DNA from: an uncultured Anaerococcus sp.
GTDB taxonomy: Bacteria > Bacillota > Clostridia > Tissierellales > Peptoniphilaceae
Assembly: GCF_943908415.1 (NCBI RefSeq)
Contig: NZ_CALTSY010000011.1
Location: 1-59,963, forward strand
DNA: 59,963 nucleotides
Direction of reading: 5' to 3'
Position 1 is the first letter of the stretch; every line of letters begins with the position of its first letter. The position numbers and the translations under genes were made by a program. Positions 1 through 9,226 of this stretch are shown here, one piece after another. The notes beneath the pieces are model-generated. The model was given only the letters and a program-made list of their open reading frames with translations, had not been told where the DNA came from and did no database searches.

Positions 1-57
1 TTAGTATGAGTTTTTTATTACATATAGTGTCGCATTTAATTTTACAACCTATCAAAT

Positions 58-86
58 AAAAAAAGCAGGAATCAAGTGATTCCCGC
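58..86 (-). terminator. Intrinsic terminator of rubrerythrin
   Basis: Read on the minus strand there is a 10-bp stem (GCGGGAATCA / TGATTCCTGC, one mismatch) with a 2-nt loop, followed by a run of seven T. It lies just downstream of the rubrerythrin stop codon. Confidence 0.85.
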
Positions 87-96
87 AGTATATTTA

Positions 97-687
97 TTAA
101 TAATTAAATCTAGCTACTTCAAAGTATTCTTGACCATGTGCACATGCTGGACAAATTTTTGGAGCTTCATAAGCTTCAATTAAGAATCCGCAGTTTCCGC
201 ACATCCATACTACTTTTTCATCTTTTTTAAATACTTTGTCGTTTTCTATATTAGCTTTAAGTGCTTTATATCTTTCTCTATGAGCTTCTTCTACCTTAGC
301 TATGTTTCTGAAAACTCTTGCGATTTCTGGGAAACCTTCTTCATCAGCAACATCAGCAAATGATGGGTACATAGATTCAGCTTCTTCGTTTTCGCCTTCA
401 ATAGCACCTTCTAAGTTAGTAATTGTATCATGATAAACTACTGGAAAAGCTGTATAGTTTTCGTTTAATTCGATTGCATCAAGTTTGTATTCATCTTTTA
501 AGAATTTATAAAATCTAGATGCATGTTCTCTTTCGTTCATAGCTGTTTCTTCAAAGATTTTTGATATTTGAACAAATCCCTCTTTTTTAGCAATTTTTGC
601 TGCAAGAGTATATCTCATATTTGCTTGGCTTTCACCTGCAAAAGATGTAAGTAAATTTTGAGCTGTTTTGCTTCCTTTTAAATCCAT
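97..687 (-). CDS. rbr: Rubrerythrin
   Basis: A 196-residue rubrerythrin, a cytoplasmic non-haem iron peroxidase that protects anaerobes from hydrogen peroxide using electrons from NADH-linked rubredoxin reductases. The N-terminal ferritin-like four-helix bundle (about residues 1-140) carries the diiron Glu/His set, with E19, the EETAMNEREHA segment (46-56) and EEAHRERY (133-140). The C-terminal rubredoxin domain has both Cys pairs, C163/C166 and C179/C182. Length is normal for the family. An AAAAGGAG Shine-Dalgarno precedes the ATG. The gene is monocistronic, between its own strong promoter and a terminator. Confidence 0.95.
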   Translation of the reverse strand: MDLKGSKTAQNLLTSFAGESQANMRYTLAAKIAKKEGFVQISKIFEETAMNEREHASRFYKFLKDEYKLDAIELNENYTAFPVVYHDTITNLEGAIEGENEEAESMYPSFADVADEEGFPEIARVFRNIAKVEEAHRERYKALKANIENDKVFKKDEKVVWMCGNCGFLIEAYEAPKICPACAHGQEYFEVARFNY

Positions 688-732
688 ATGTATAGTCTCC
701 TTTTTATATTATATGTATGCTTATCTACCATT

Positions 733-761
733 ATTATAAGTATTAGGTAAAGCTTTGTCAA
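733..761 (-). promoter_or_regulatory. Sigma-A promoter of rubrerythrin
   Basis: Consensus -35 TTGACA (756-761), 17-bp spacer and consensus -10 TATAAT (733-738) on the minus strand, giving a leader of roughly 40 nt to the rubrerythrin ATG. A Fur-like AT-rich box lies about 35 bp further upstream (793-812). Confidence 0.85.
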
Positions 762-934
762 ATTATAGTCTAAATCTTTTATCTTAATAAATATCGATTA
801 TCATTATCATTTACGTATTCTTAGTATATCCATTAATTGTATACTAGCTAATTTAATCTGAGATAATATAAAAACAAACTATACTATTTAGTTTAAAATC
901 TAGATGTTATAGTCTACTATCTGCCTTTTATATT

Positions 935-1855
935 TTATTTTTCCCATATATCTACTGGATAATAGCCATTTTCTAGCATATCCTTAAATGCTTCTTGGGC
1001 TGGAATTAGGTCTTCTTTATATGTTATACCTATCCACTTGTCATTGGTTGGTAATATTGTAACCTCTGCCCTATCTTCTTCTAGAAATTCGCCTATCATT
1101 TCTGGGAGTACATATTCTGCCTTTTCTAGATTATCTTTGTTTCTTTCTAAATATCTTAAGAAATACTCCTCACAAAAGTCAATAAATTCAGGATATGTTG
1201 CCCACATATTCATAGAAACTACAGCTTCTAAGTTTAACATATCAGGATCTAGGCCTTCCTTGCTAGTTATTGTCCCATCTTCTTTAAGTTCTATTTCATG
1301 GGTTTCCATGATTTTAATTAGCTTGTTGCTATCATCGGCTACTGAGACACCCCTTGTTACTGAGCCATTATCTGAAAGAGTATTTTTTAACTTATAGCCA
1401 GCCATTGCTATTTGAAGCTTATCCTCATTTTCATTTTTTGTATTTACTAAAAAGTCATGCAGGCTTTGAAATACATCTTTACCATAATAGTCATCTGCAT
1501 TTATAACTAAAAAAGGTTCATTTACAATTTGCTTACAGGCAAGTATGGCATGGACTGTCCCCCAAGGCTTAGTTCTAGTACTTGGAGAATTATACTCGCC
1601 TGGTAATTCTAGATTTTGATAAGCATAGTCAACTTCAATCACTTCTTCTATTCTTTGGCCTATTATTTCCTTAAAATCTTTTTCTATATCTTTTCTGATT
1701 ATAAATACAACTTTGTCAAATCCTGCCTTTATAGCATCATAAATAGAATAATCTATTATTGTATAGCCATTATCATCCATCTTTGCAAGTTGTTTTATGC
1801 CTGCTCCATATCTTGAGCCAATACCTGCTGCTAAGACTACTAGGGTAGTTTTCAT
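935..1855 (-). CDS. Sugar nucleotidyltransferase family protein
   Basis: A 306-residue GT-A fold nucleotidyltransferase. The N-terminal nucleotide-binding loop LAAGIGSRYG (8-17) and the metal-binding segment NADDYYG (about 119-125) are those of NDP-sugar pyrophosphorylases, which couple a sugar 1-phosphate to an NTP. It lacks the usual GalU/RmlA signature, so the sugar and the base are unknown. Its ATG overlaps the galE stop (ATGA), so the two are translationally coupled and probably work in the same nucleotide-sugar pathway, possibly for cell-surface glycans. Confidence 0.8.
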   Translation of the reverse strand: MKTTLVVLAAGIGSRYGAGIKQLAKMDDNGYTIIDYSIYDAIKAGFDKVVFIIRKDIEKDFKEIIGQRIEEVIEVDYAYQNLELPGEYNSPSTRTKPWGTVHAILACKQIVNEPFLVINADDYYGKDVFQSLHDFLVNTKNENEDKLQIAMAGYKLKNTLSDNGSVTRGVSVADDSNKLIKIMETHEIELKEDGTITSKEGLDPDMLNLEAVVSMNMWATYPEFIDFCEEYFLRYLERNKDNLEKAEYVLPEMIGEFLEEDRAEVTILPTNDKWIGITYKEDLIPAQEAFKDMLENGYYPVDIWEK

Positions 1856-2883
1856 ATCTGCTCCTTTTCCTCATATCCTTTAGGATTCATCTCTTGCCAT
1901 TTCCAAGCATCCCTACACATATCTTCAATGTCGTATTCTGCCTGCCATCCTATAAGTCTTTTAGCCTTGCTCGCATCTGCATAGGACTTATCTATATCGC
2001 CTGGTCGCCTGTCTTCTATTTTATAAGGAATCTTTTTTCCAGTTACTTTCTCAAATGCCTTTATAACTTCTAAAACTGAATATCCATTTCCAGTGGCAAG
2101 ATTTATAATCTCCACTCCATTTAGCTCATCAATCTTACTAAGGGCTTTTACATGACCTCTTGCTAGATCTAGTACATGTATGTAATCTCTGACTCCAGTT
2201 CCATCATTAGTATCATAATCATCTCCATAAACATGGACATAATCAAGCTCCCCTATTGCAACCTTTGATATATAAGGCAAAAGATTACTAGGAATACCCC
2301 TAGGGTCTTCACCAATTAGGCCTGACTTATGTGCTCCTATAGGGTTAAAATACCTTAATAGAACCACTTTAAAATCAGGATTTGCAGTATTTAGGTCTAC
2401 CATTATTTGTTCCATAAAGGACTTACTCCATCCATAAGGATTGGTGCAAAAACCTTTTGGACAATCTTCTGTAACTGGTATTGTTTCAGGATCTCCATAA
2501 ACTGTTGCTGATGATGAGAATATTATTTTATCAACACCGACACTTTCCATAGCTTTAAGTAAGCTTAAAGTTCCTGTGAGGTTATTATGGTAATATTTAA
2601 GAGGATTTTTAACTGATTCTCCAACTGCCTTAAGGGCTGCAAAGTGAATTACTGCATCTATATTTTCCTTATCAAGGACTTCCTTTAAAAACTCAGTATC
2701 TAGAATATCTGCTTCATAGAAAGTTACGTTTTTGCCACTTATTTCTTCAATCCTATCTATAGCAATCTTAGATGCATTGGATAAGTTATCATAGATTACT
2801 ACTTCGTAATCCTTTTCTAATAGTTCAACAGCTGTATGACTTCCTATGTAACCAGCTCCTCCAGTAAGCAATAATTTTTTCAT
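1852..2883 (-). CDS. galE: UDP-glucose 4-epimerase
   Basis: A 343-residue extended short-chain dehydrogenase that interconverts UDP-glucose and UDP-galactose with bound NAD. The Rossmann loop TGGAGYIG is at residues 7-14, the catalytic Ser is in SSSATVYG (123-130), and the catalytic pair Y150/K154 is in YGWSK. Length matches bacterial GalE. It is the first gene of a two-gene operon with the downstream nucleotidyltransferase and is divergent from pgi across about 170 bp. No Leloir galK/galT is present in the window, which suggests an anabolic role in supplying UDP-galactose. That role is inference. Confidence 0.95.
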   Translation of the reverse strand: MKKLLLTGGAGYIGSHTAVELLEKDYEVVIYDNLSNASKIAIDRIEEISGKNVTFYEADILDTEFLKEVLDKENIDAVIHFAALKAVGESVKNPLKYYHNNLTGTLSLLKAMESVGVDKIIFSSSATVYGDPETIPVTEDCPKGFCTNPYGWSKSFMEQIMVDLNTANPDFKVVLLRYFNPIGAHKSGLIGEDPRGIPSNLLPYISKVAIGELDYVHVYGDDYDTNDGTGVRDYIHVLDLARGHVKALSKIDELNGVEIINLATGNGYSVLEVIKAFEKVTGKKIPYKIEDRRPGDIDKSYADASKAKRLIGWQAEYDIEDMCRDAWKWQEMNPKGYEEKEQI

Positions 2884-3000
2884 AAATCCTTCTACCTCAA
2901 TTCCTTATAACTTATAATTATTATAGGTATTATGAAAATATATGTCAATAAAATATAAAACCTTTTCATTATATAAAGCTTGTAATATTAAGACTTTTAA

Positions 3001-3018
3001 CTGATTTTGGGGTATAAC
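3001..3018 (+). promoter_or_regulatory. Probable pgi promoter with CTGATTTTGGGG element
   Basis: A TATAAC -10 hexamer (3013-3018) is immediately preceded by CTGATTTTGGGG. No good -35 was found. The same arrangement, CTGATTTGGGG then TATAAT, precedes the V-ATPase operon (31290-31306, minus strand). The leader to the pgi ATG would be about 35 nt and contains the CACGGAGG ribosome-binding site. Confidence 0.5.
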
Positions 3019-3057
3019 TTTAGTAAGTGATAATTTAGACTTTCCACGGAGGTAAAT

Positions 3058-4341
3058 ATGAAAATTGATTATAGCAATATAAATTTAGATGGCTTAAAAG
3101 ACTATGAGGATAAAGCTTTAAAGGCTTATGATACATTATTAGATGCAACTGGTGATGGTTCTGACTTTTTAGGATGGATTGATAGACCTATAAACTATGA
3201 TAAAGAAGAGTTTTATAGGATAAAAAAAGCTGCACAAAAAATTCAATCAGATAGTGATGTTTTGGTTTCTATAGGAATAGGTGGATCTTACCTAGGTATA
3301 AAGGCTGTTGACGTTGCCTTAGATAAGTACTTTGATTCTGATAGAAAGGTAAAACTTATATATGCTGGTCACCAACTATCAGGCCAATATATGGCAGAAC
3401 TTTTGGATTATCTAAAAGATAAGGACTATTCCTTAAATGTAATTTCCAAATCAGGTACAACCACAGAGCCAGCCATAGCTTTTAGATTCCTAAGAGAAGC
3501 TCTAGAAGAAAAATATGGCAAAGAAGAAGCTCGTGGCAGAATCTATGCTACAACTGATAAGGAAAAAGGAGCCTTAAAAGATTTAGCTACTAAAGAAGGA
3601 TATGAAAGCTTTGTAGTTCCAGATGATATAGGCGGTAGATTCTCTGTTATATCAGCAGTAGGCCTACTACCACTAGCAGCAGCTGGCATAGATATAGATG
3701 AATTTATGGCAGGATTTAAAGAAGGTCGTGACAAATATACTAAGCGTGACTTTGAAAATAATGATGCTATTAAGTACGGAGCTATTAGAAATATGCTCTA
3801 TGAAAATGGAAAAGATATAGAGGTTTTAGTAAATTATGAACCAAAACTTCAATATATAGCAGAATGGTGGAAACAATTATTTGCAGAGTCTGAAGGTAAG
3901 GATGGCAAAGGCATATTCCCTGTTTCTGTAAACAATACAACTGACCTTCACTCACTAGGACAAATGATCCAAGAAGGTAAAAGAAATATATTTGAAACAG
4001 TTCTAGAAATTGAAAATCCTCTTAGTGATATAGAAATCAAAGAAGATAGCGAAAACCTAGATGGATTAAACTATCTTGCTGGAAAAAGTGTAAACTATGT
4101 AAATAAACAAGCTATGGAAGGTACTACTATAGCCCATGTAAAGGGTGAAGTTCCAAATCTAAGAATAGTACTTGATAAAATAGATGCTAAAAGCCTTGCT
4201 GAATTATTCTATTTCTTTGAAATAGCAGTAGGAGTAGATGGATATATGCTAGGAGTGAATCCATTTAACCAACCTGGAGTAGAAGAATATAAGGGACAAA
4301 TGTTTAAACTTTTAGGTAAACCAGGTTACGAAAATAAATAA
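3058..4341 (+). CDS. pgi: Glucose-6-phosphate isomerase
   Basis: A 427-residue phosphoglucose isomerase that interconverts glucose 6-phosphate and fructose 6-phosphate in glycolysis. It shows the SIS-domain sugar-phosphate loops IGIGGSYLG (about 75-83) and SKSGTTTEP, the PGI signature GGRFSVISAVGLLPLA, and the QEGKRNIFETVL region containing a catalytic acid. It is at the short end for Firmicute PGI but no core block is missing. A strong ACGGAGG ribosome-binding site precedes the ATG. It is a single-gene unit with its own terminator, on the presumed lagging strand. Confidence 0.95.
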   Translation: MKIDYSNINLDGLKDYEDKALKAYDTLLDATGDGSDFLGWIDRPINYDKEEFYRIKKAAQKIQSDSDVLVSIGIGGSYLGIKAVDVALDKYFDSDRKVKLIYAGHQLSGQYMAELLDYLKDKDYSLNVISKSGTTTEPAIAFRFLREALEEKYGKEEARGRIYATTDKEKGALKDLATKEGYESFVVPDDIGGRFSVISAVGLLPLAAAGIDIDEFMAGFKEGRDKYTKRDFENNDAIKYGAIRNMLYENGKDIEVLVNYEPKLQYIAEWWKQLFAESEGKDGKGIFPVSVNNTTDLHSLGQMIQEGKRNIFETVLEIENPLSDIEIKEDSENLDGLNYLAGKSVNYVNKQAMEGTTIAHVKGEVPNLRIVLDKIDAKSLAELFYFFEIAVGVDGYMLGVNPFNQPGVEEYKGQMFKLLGKPGYENK

Positions 4342-4350
4342 TAATTGATT

Positions 4351-4394
4351 AATGATCTCTCTTAAGGATAGATTCCTGGAGAGATTATTTTTTT
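4351..4394 (+). terminator. Terminator of pgi
   Basis: AATGATCTCTC pairs with GAGAGATTATT around a 17-nt loop, followed by a T run (4388-4394). Confidence 0.8.
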
Positions 4395-4469
4395 ATAAAA
4401 AAATGCAAAATACTAATAAATATGTTAATATAATAACATTGATAAAAATACATAAAAAAGAGGTAAAAT

Positions 4470-5375
4470 ATGAAAAAAATTTCTTTAATAGGTTTAGGTA
4501 ATGTAGGAGCTACTGTAGCTTATACTCTTGTTGAAAGACAACTTTGTGATAAGCTAGCCCTATTTGATAAAAAAGATGGCTTAGCCCAAGCTGAAGTCAA
4601 TGACTTAAATGATGGTATGGTAAAAAGAGATGGATATGTGCACTTATCTAAAGGCGATAAATCAGATTTAGATGATAGTGATATCATAATATTTGCACCT
4701 GGAGATATAAGTATATTACAAAAATTTAGCGACCGTTTAGAGGAGTTCAAGTACACAAAAACTTGTGTAGAAGAGTGGACCCCTATTATAAAGGCTTCCA
4801 AATTTGACGGAATCATTGTTTCTATTACTAATCCTTGTGATGTAATTGCAGAGTATATGCAAAAACTAACAGGCTTACCACGCGAAAGAGTAATTGGCAC
4901 AGGAACTATTCTTGATACAGCTAGAATGAAAAATGCAGTAGCAAATTTTGTGGACCTTGATCCCAATTCTATAGATGGATATGTTATAGGAGAGCATGGA
5001 AATAGCCAATTTGTAGCTTGGTCCAATGTAGTAATTGCAACTGAGTCTATAACAGATGTTTTAGATAAAGAAACCATAGATAATATAGAAGCCACTACAA
5101 GAATGATGGCTTTTGAGACAATCAAGGCTAAGGGATATACTTCTTATGGTATAGCAAATGCAACATCCATAGTTGTAGAAACTATATTTAAAGATGCTAG
5201 GACAATCCTGCCTGTATCTTCCTACTCAAGTGTAGATGGTTGCTATATAGGTCATCCTGCAGTTGTCGGAAGAAAGGGCATTATAAGAGACTTCCAATTA
5301 AAACTTAACGAAGAAGAACAAGCTAAGTGGGATCAATCTGTAAAGACAATCAAAGATACTGCCCCAATAAAATAA
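4470..5375 (+). CDS. L-2-hydroxyisocaproate dehydrogenase-like (LDH/MDH superfamily)
   Basis: A 301-residue NAD-dependent L-2-hydroxyacid dehydrogenase. The NAD loop is GLGNVGATVAY (8-18), followed by NPCDV (121-125), GTGTILDTARM (143-153, with R152) and the active-site His H176 in GEHGNSQFVAWS. True L-lactate dehydrogenases normally have GEHGD and an NQxxGE(T)R substrate loop. This protein has Asn at that position and a different loop, as in lactobacillal L-HicDH, which reduces branched 2-oxo acids. It may therefore act on 2-oxo acids from leucine or other amino-acid fermentation. Many databases would call it simply L-lactate dehydrogenase. Confidence 0.8.
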   Translation: MKKISLIGLGNVGATVAYTLVERQLCDKLALFDKKDGLAQAEVNDLNDGMVKRDGYVHLSKGDKSDLDDSDIIIFAPGDISILQKFSDRLEEFKYTKTCVEEWTPIIKASKFDGIIVSITNPCDVIAEYMQKLTGLPRERVIGTGTILDTARMKNAVANFVDLDPNSIDGYVIGEHGNSQFVAWSNVVIATESITDVLDKETIDNIEATTRMMAFETIKAKGYTSYGIANATSIVVETIFKDARTILPVSSYSSVDGCYIGHPAVVGRKGIIRDFQLKLNEEEQAKWDQSVKTIKDTAPIK

Positions 5376-5382
5376 GACAAAG

Positions 5383-5432
5383 CTATAATTAGCTTTGCCT
5401 TAAATTTAGGACTCTTATAGGGTCCTTTTTTT
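5383..5432. terminator. Convergent terminator region
   Basis: Two hairpins lie between the convergent ldh-like and symporter genes. GGACTC/GGGTCC with a T run (5409-5432) serves the plus strand. AAAGCTAATTATAGCTTT (about 5379-5397), followed on the minus strand by a T-rich stretch, could serve transcription in the other direction. The plus-strand T run overlaps the last codons of the symporter gene. Confidence 0.65.
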
Positions 5433-6657
5433 ATGCGATTTTTCCTTTTTTTCTAAGTCTATTAGAGTTGATTATAGCTGCTGTTGCATCTCCTGTGATA
5501 TTTAGGGTTGTTCTACCCATATCAAATATTCTATCGATTCCAGCTACTAGGGCTATTCCTTCAACTGGTAGACCTACTGCTTGTAGAACCATTGCAAGCA
5601 TAATCATACCTGAACCAGGCACACCTGCAGTACCTATAGATGCTAGAGTTGCTGTTAGGACGATGGTTAGCATTTGGCCTAAGGTAAGATTTATACCATA
5701 ACAAGCGGCTATAAATACTGCACATACACCTTGATAGATTGCTGTTCCATCCATGTTGATAGTTGCACCTAGTGGAAGTACAAAGCTAGTCACATCTCTA
5801 TCAGCTCCCAAATCCTCACAGCATTGCATATTGATTGGTAAAGTTCCCATGGATGATGCTGATGAAAAGGCAAACATTATAGCAGGCATCATTCCTTTGA
5901 AAAACTCGCTTGGCTTAACCCCTCCCAAAGTTTTGACTGTAAATGAATAAACGACTAAGGCATGAACTATATAAGCAAGATAAGCTACTAGTAATACTGA
6001 TGCAAGTGATCCTATAATCTTTGGTCCATTTTCAGCAATTACTGGCATCAATAAGCAAAATACACCAAATGGTGATAGTTTTAATATAAGTTCCATAACT
6101 TTCATAAAAATGTCATTTAATATATCAATTGATTCGATGGCCTTTGCTTGTTTTTTGCTCTCAATCAATAAGATAGCAAAACCTATTAATACCGATGCCA
6201 CTATTACTTGGAGCATATTTGCTTCTACTATTGGCGCTAGGAAGTTGCTTGGGAAGATATTTACTATAGTATCCATAAAAGATACATCATTATCTACTGA
6301 AAATTCTAAGTTTGTAGTAGCAATTAGCGGGAAATATTTCTTGAAAATATTTGCAAAAGAAAGACCTATAATAATAGCAAATGCTGTGGTGCAAAAATAA
6401 TAAATTACTGTAAACGCTCCGACTTCTCCTACCTTTTTAATATCTTTCATAGAAATAATTCCACCAATTATTGAAAATAGAACTATTGGCGTAACTATAA
6501 ATTTAAGTAAGTTAAGAAAAATATCTCCAAGAGGCTTAATATAAGTATTAAGGGCTTGAGAATAATTTTGTAATAACAAACCTAGTATAATTGCTAAAAT
6601 TAATGCAATAAATATGTTACGTGCTAGATTAGATTTTTTAGTTGTTTTTTTCTCCAT
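5431..6657 (-). CDS. Dicarboxylate/amino acid:cation symporter (DAACS family)
   Basis: A 408-residue inner-membrane symporter of the glutamate-transporter (GltP/DctA) fold, taking up glutamate, aspartate or C4-dicarboxylates with Na+ or H+. Multiple hydrophobic helices start at about residue 12. The diagnostic HP1 serine-rich loop FAFSSASSMGTLP and the TM7 motif NMDGTAIYQG are both present, as is the HP2 segment GTAGVPGSGM. A good AAGGAG site precedes the ATG. It is a single gene, divergent from uraA. The substrate cannot be read from sequence alone. Confidence 0.9.
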   Translation of the reverse strand: MEKKTTKKSNLARNIFIALILAIILGLLLQNYSQALNTYIKPLGDIFLNLLKFIVTPIVLFSIIGGIISMKDIKKVGEVGAFTVIYYFCTTAFAIIIGLSFANIFKKYFPLIATTNLEFSVDNDVSFMDTIVNIFPSNFLAPIVEANMLQVIVASVLIGFAILLIESKKQAKAIESIDILNDIFMKVMELILKLSPFGVFCLLMPVIAENGPKIIGSLASVLLVAYLAYIVHALVVYSFTVKTLGGVKPSEFFKGMMPAIMFAFSSASSMGTLPINMQCCEDLGADRDVTSFVLPLGATINMDGTAIYQGVCAVFIAACYGINLTLGQMLTIVLTATLASIGTAGVPGSGMIMLAMVLQAVGLPVEGIALVAGIDRIFDMGRTTLNITGDATAAIINSNRLRKKGKIA

Positions 6658-6734
6658 AACTTTCTCCTTATCAAAAACATTACATATATATTATACTAAA
6701 GTGACCAGCTTGTAAAGTGCTTTTTAAAAAATAT

Positions 6735-6763
6735 TTGACAAAAAAATATATATCCTTTAAAAT
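6735..6763 (+). promoter_or_regulatory. Promoter of uraA
   Basis: TTGACA (6735-6740), 17-bp spacer, TAAAAT (6758-6763), about 30 nt ahead of the uraA ATG with its AAGGAGG site. Confidence 0.8.
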
Positions 6764-6794
6764 ATTGAAGATTTGAGAAAAATAAGGAGGTCTT

Positions 6795-8063
6795 ATGGAA
6801 AAAAAGAAAATTTATGATGTAAATGATGATGTCCCAGCAAAATTATTGATCCCCCTAGCCCTACAACATACCTTTGCTATGTTTGGTGCTTCAGTTCTTG
6901 TTCCTATTTTATTTGGTATTAATCCTGGTATTGTACTTTTGATGAATGGTATAGGTACTCTACTTTTTATTTTGATAACCAAGGGCAAGGCACCAGCTTA
7001 CTTAGGTTCTAGTTTTGCCTTCCTAGCCCCAGGTATAGCTATAATACAATCGCAAGGTTTTGAGTACGCCCAAGGAGCCTTTGTAGTAGTCGGTCTTCTA
7101 GGTTGTATCCTATCTTTTGTAATATATAAGTTTGGTACAAGCTGGATTGACATAGTATTGCCACCAGCTGCCATGGGCGCTGTGGTAGCCTTAATTGGTT
7201 TTGAACTTGCTGCAAACACAGTATCAGGAGGCACTATTGGTGCCAATCTAATGACTGATACAGTTACTAAATATGACCGGATAGTATTTTTAGTTACTCT
7301 TCTTACAGCTATACTAGGCTCTATTATGTTTAAAGGCTTCTTATCTACAATTCCTATATTAATAGCAATCGTAGTTGGCTATATAGTAGCTTATTTTTTT
7401 GGGCAAGTGGACCTTACACCTGTAAGAGAGACAGCAATATTTACACTTCCTCACTTTCAATTAGCTAAGTTCTCCAAGGAGGCTATCTTTGCCATGCTGC
7501 CAGTCCTTTTGGTAATTGCAGCTGAGCATATAAGCCATCAAGTTGTAACTAGTAATATAATCGGAGAGGATTTATTAACCGACCCAGGACTTCACCGCTC
7601 AATATTTGCAGATAACTTTTCTACAGCTATATCAGGACTAATAGGTGGTGTTCCTACTACAACATATGGAGAAAATATAGGAGTTATGGCTATAACCGGT
7701 GTTTATTCTGTAAAAGTAATAGGTACTGCCGCAGTGATATCTATACTTATGGCCTTTGTAGGACCTCTTTCAGCCTTGATTTCTACAATTCCAGGTAATG
7801 TTATAGGCGGAGTAACTTTCTTGCTTTATGGAATGATTGGTACAAGCGGTATTAGACTACTAGTAGATCAAAAAGTTGATTACTCCAAATCTGATAATCT
7901 AATCCTAACATCTGTAATATTTATAGCAGGACTAAGTGGCCTATCAATCAAATTTGGATCTATACAATTAACAGGAATGGTTCTATCATCAGTAGTAGCA
8001 ATAATATTATCATTACTAATTTATCTAATAAAAAAAGCTGGTTGGTCAAACCTAGCTGATTAA
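6795..8063 (+). CDS. uraA: Uracil permease (NCS2 family)
   Basis: A 422-residue NCS2 nucleobase transporter. It matches UraA at the substrate-binding elements: E244 and H248 in EHISHQ, and E293 in TTTYGENIGVM, which in the E. coli structure contact uracil or couple protons. Roughly 12-14 hydrophobic segments cover the length. It likely salvages uracil. It stands alone rather than in a pyr operon, and no PyrR-type attenuator was recognised in its short leader. Confidence 0.93.
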   Translation: MEKKKIYDVNDDVPAKLLIPLALQHTFAMFGASVLVPILFGINPGIVLLMNGIGTLLFILITKGKAPAYLGSSFAFLAPGIAIIQSQGFEYAQGAFVVVGLLGCILSFVIYKFGTSWIDIVLPPAAMGAVVALIGFELAANTVSGGTIGANLMTDTVTKYDRIVFLVTLLTAILGSIMFKGFLSTIPILIAIVVGYIVAYFFGQVDLTPVRETAIFTLPHFQLAKFSKEAIFAMLPVLLVIAAEHISHQVVTSNIIGEDLLTDPGLHRSIFADNFSTAISGLIGGVPTTTYGENIGVMAITGVYSVKVIGTAAVISILMAFVGPLSALISTIPGNVIGGVTFLLYGMIGTSGIRLLVDQKVDYSKSDNLILTSVIFIAGLSGLSIKFGSIQLTGMVLSSVVAIILSLLIYLIKKAGWSNLAD

Positions 8064-8071
8064 AGAACTAT

Positions 8072-8131
8072 AAAAAAAGGATTGATAACTCTTATAAACA
8101 CTTAGTTTATTGAGTATCAATCCTTTTTTAT
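8072..8131. terminator. Bidirectional terminator, uraA / CPBP gene
   Basis: AAAAAAAGGATTGATA plus CTC pairs with GAGTATCAATCCTTTTTT. The A and T flanks make it usable in both directions between convergent genes. Confidence 0.85.
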
Positions 8132-9078
8132 AAATCACTTTCAAAAACTTTTCTATCTTTACTATCAATATCTACATAAAGATTTTCATTGTTTTTAACT
8201 TTATATATCAAGAACATAAGTATAACAAATTCAACAAAAAATGTTATTAGTCCACCCTCTACTCCAAATGCACCACCTGTTATTAAAGGATAGCCTGTCA
8301 AATCTGTTTTTACTAGGGTGGATGTTGACTGGGAAATGCCCGAAACATTTATTCCATAAATATTACCTTGACTAAAATTCCAAAAGCTATGGGCTGCCGC
8401 AGGTAAAAATATATCATCTGAGATATAAAATAAAAGTGAGAATATAGTTCCCATTAAAAATATATTTATAAAGGGAAGAGCTCCGAAACCAGCATTTCCA
8501 ATATGCATTATAGAAAATATCAAGCTATTTGCAATAATTGCAGACTCTACCCCATTATAGACTGCAAAATAATTCATCAAAACCGACCTACACAATAGCT
8601 CTTCCTCAAAACCTTGTAAAATCCATCCTATTAAGAAAGCTAAAAATATTGCTGGAGAAATATTCTTATAATTTGAGCTCACATCTACTTGATTGAACAA
8701 TTTTAATTGCAAAAATACTAGGCTCATAGCGAATATAGCAAGTATAGCTCCCTTTAAGTAATTTCTGATCTTTTTAGGATTCTCTAATCCAAGGGAAGCA
8801 TTATCTCTTTTTAGATAGTGTTTAGCTAAAAGATATACACAAATACTTACTAAAAAAGTACTATAAAGCGAGCTTAAAATATATTTATCTCCAGAGGCAA
8901 ACTTTATAAAGTCCTCTGCCCCTAAACTTTTACCTATTATATTTTTTGGTGTGAAAACAAGACTTAATAAAATCTGTGGGATGGTTACGAATATAAGCAA
9001 TATAACCACTAAGATTACAGCATTTCTATTTTTTTGAGTTTTTTTGCTTTCTTTTATAGAATAATTATCTTTAAGCAT
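8128..9078 (-). CDS. CPBP family intramembrane metalloprotease
   Basis: A 316-residue polytopic membrane protein with the CPBP (Abi/CAAX-protease-like) motifs: EEE with R164 in FEEELLCRSVL (158-166), H192 in the SIMHIGN segment, and H230 in AAAHSFWNF. These residues form the presumed metal site in the family. Roughly eight transmembrane helices are visible, the first at 20-42. Family members process or protect against peptides or act in surface-protein sorting. The substrate here is unknown. A second, unrelated-in-sequence CPBP gene lies at 55.0-55.8 kb. Confidence 0.85.
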   Translation of the reverse strand: MLKDNYSIKESKKTQKNRNAVILVVILLIFVTIPQILLSLVFTPKNIIGKSLGAEDFIKFASGDKYILSSLYSTFLVSICVYLLAKHYLKRDNASLGLENPKKIRNYLKGAILAIFAMSLVFLQLKLFNQVDVSSNYKNISPAIFLAFLIGWILQGFEEELLCRSVLMNYFAVYNGVESAIIANSLIFSIMHIGNAGFGALPFINIFLMGTIFSLLFYISDDIFLPAAAHSFWNFSQGNIYGINVSGISQSTSTLVKTDLTGYPLITGGAFGVEGGLITFFVEFVILMFLIYKVKNNENLYVDIDSKDRKVFESDL

Positions 9079-9144
9079 ATTTTATCCTCTGAAATTTATT
9101 CATAAGTAAAAAGTTTCTATTATTTTATAATTGTGGTATAAGAT

Positions 9145-9168
9145 AAAAAACACGGAATTCTCCGTGTT
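9145..9168 (-). terminator. Terminator of the 9.2-9.9 kb membrane-anchored protein gene
   Basis: On the minus strand a perfect stem ACACGGA/TCCGTGT with an ATTC/GAAT loop is followed by a T run. It lies about 60 bp past the stop codon at 9227. Confidence 0.75.
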
Positions 9169-9226
9169 ATAGCATACAAAATCCTATTATTGTTAGCTTT
9201 CAAAATTGATTTATACAATTATCCTA

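Noticed and set aside
4520..5125. A 201-codon open frame antisense to the 2-hydroxyacid dehydrogenase gene
   Set aside because: It lacks a ribosome-binding site and known motifs and shadows a well-conserved enzyme gene; likewise for other antisense frames in sppA, ftsH and the V-ATPase genes.
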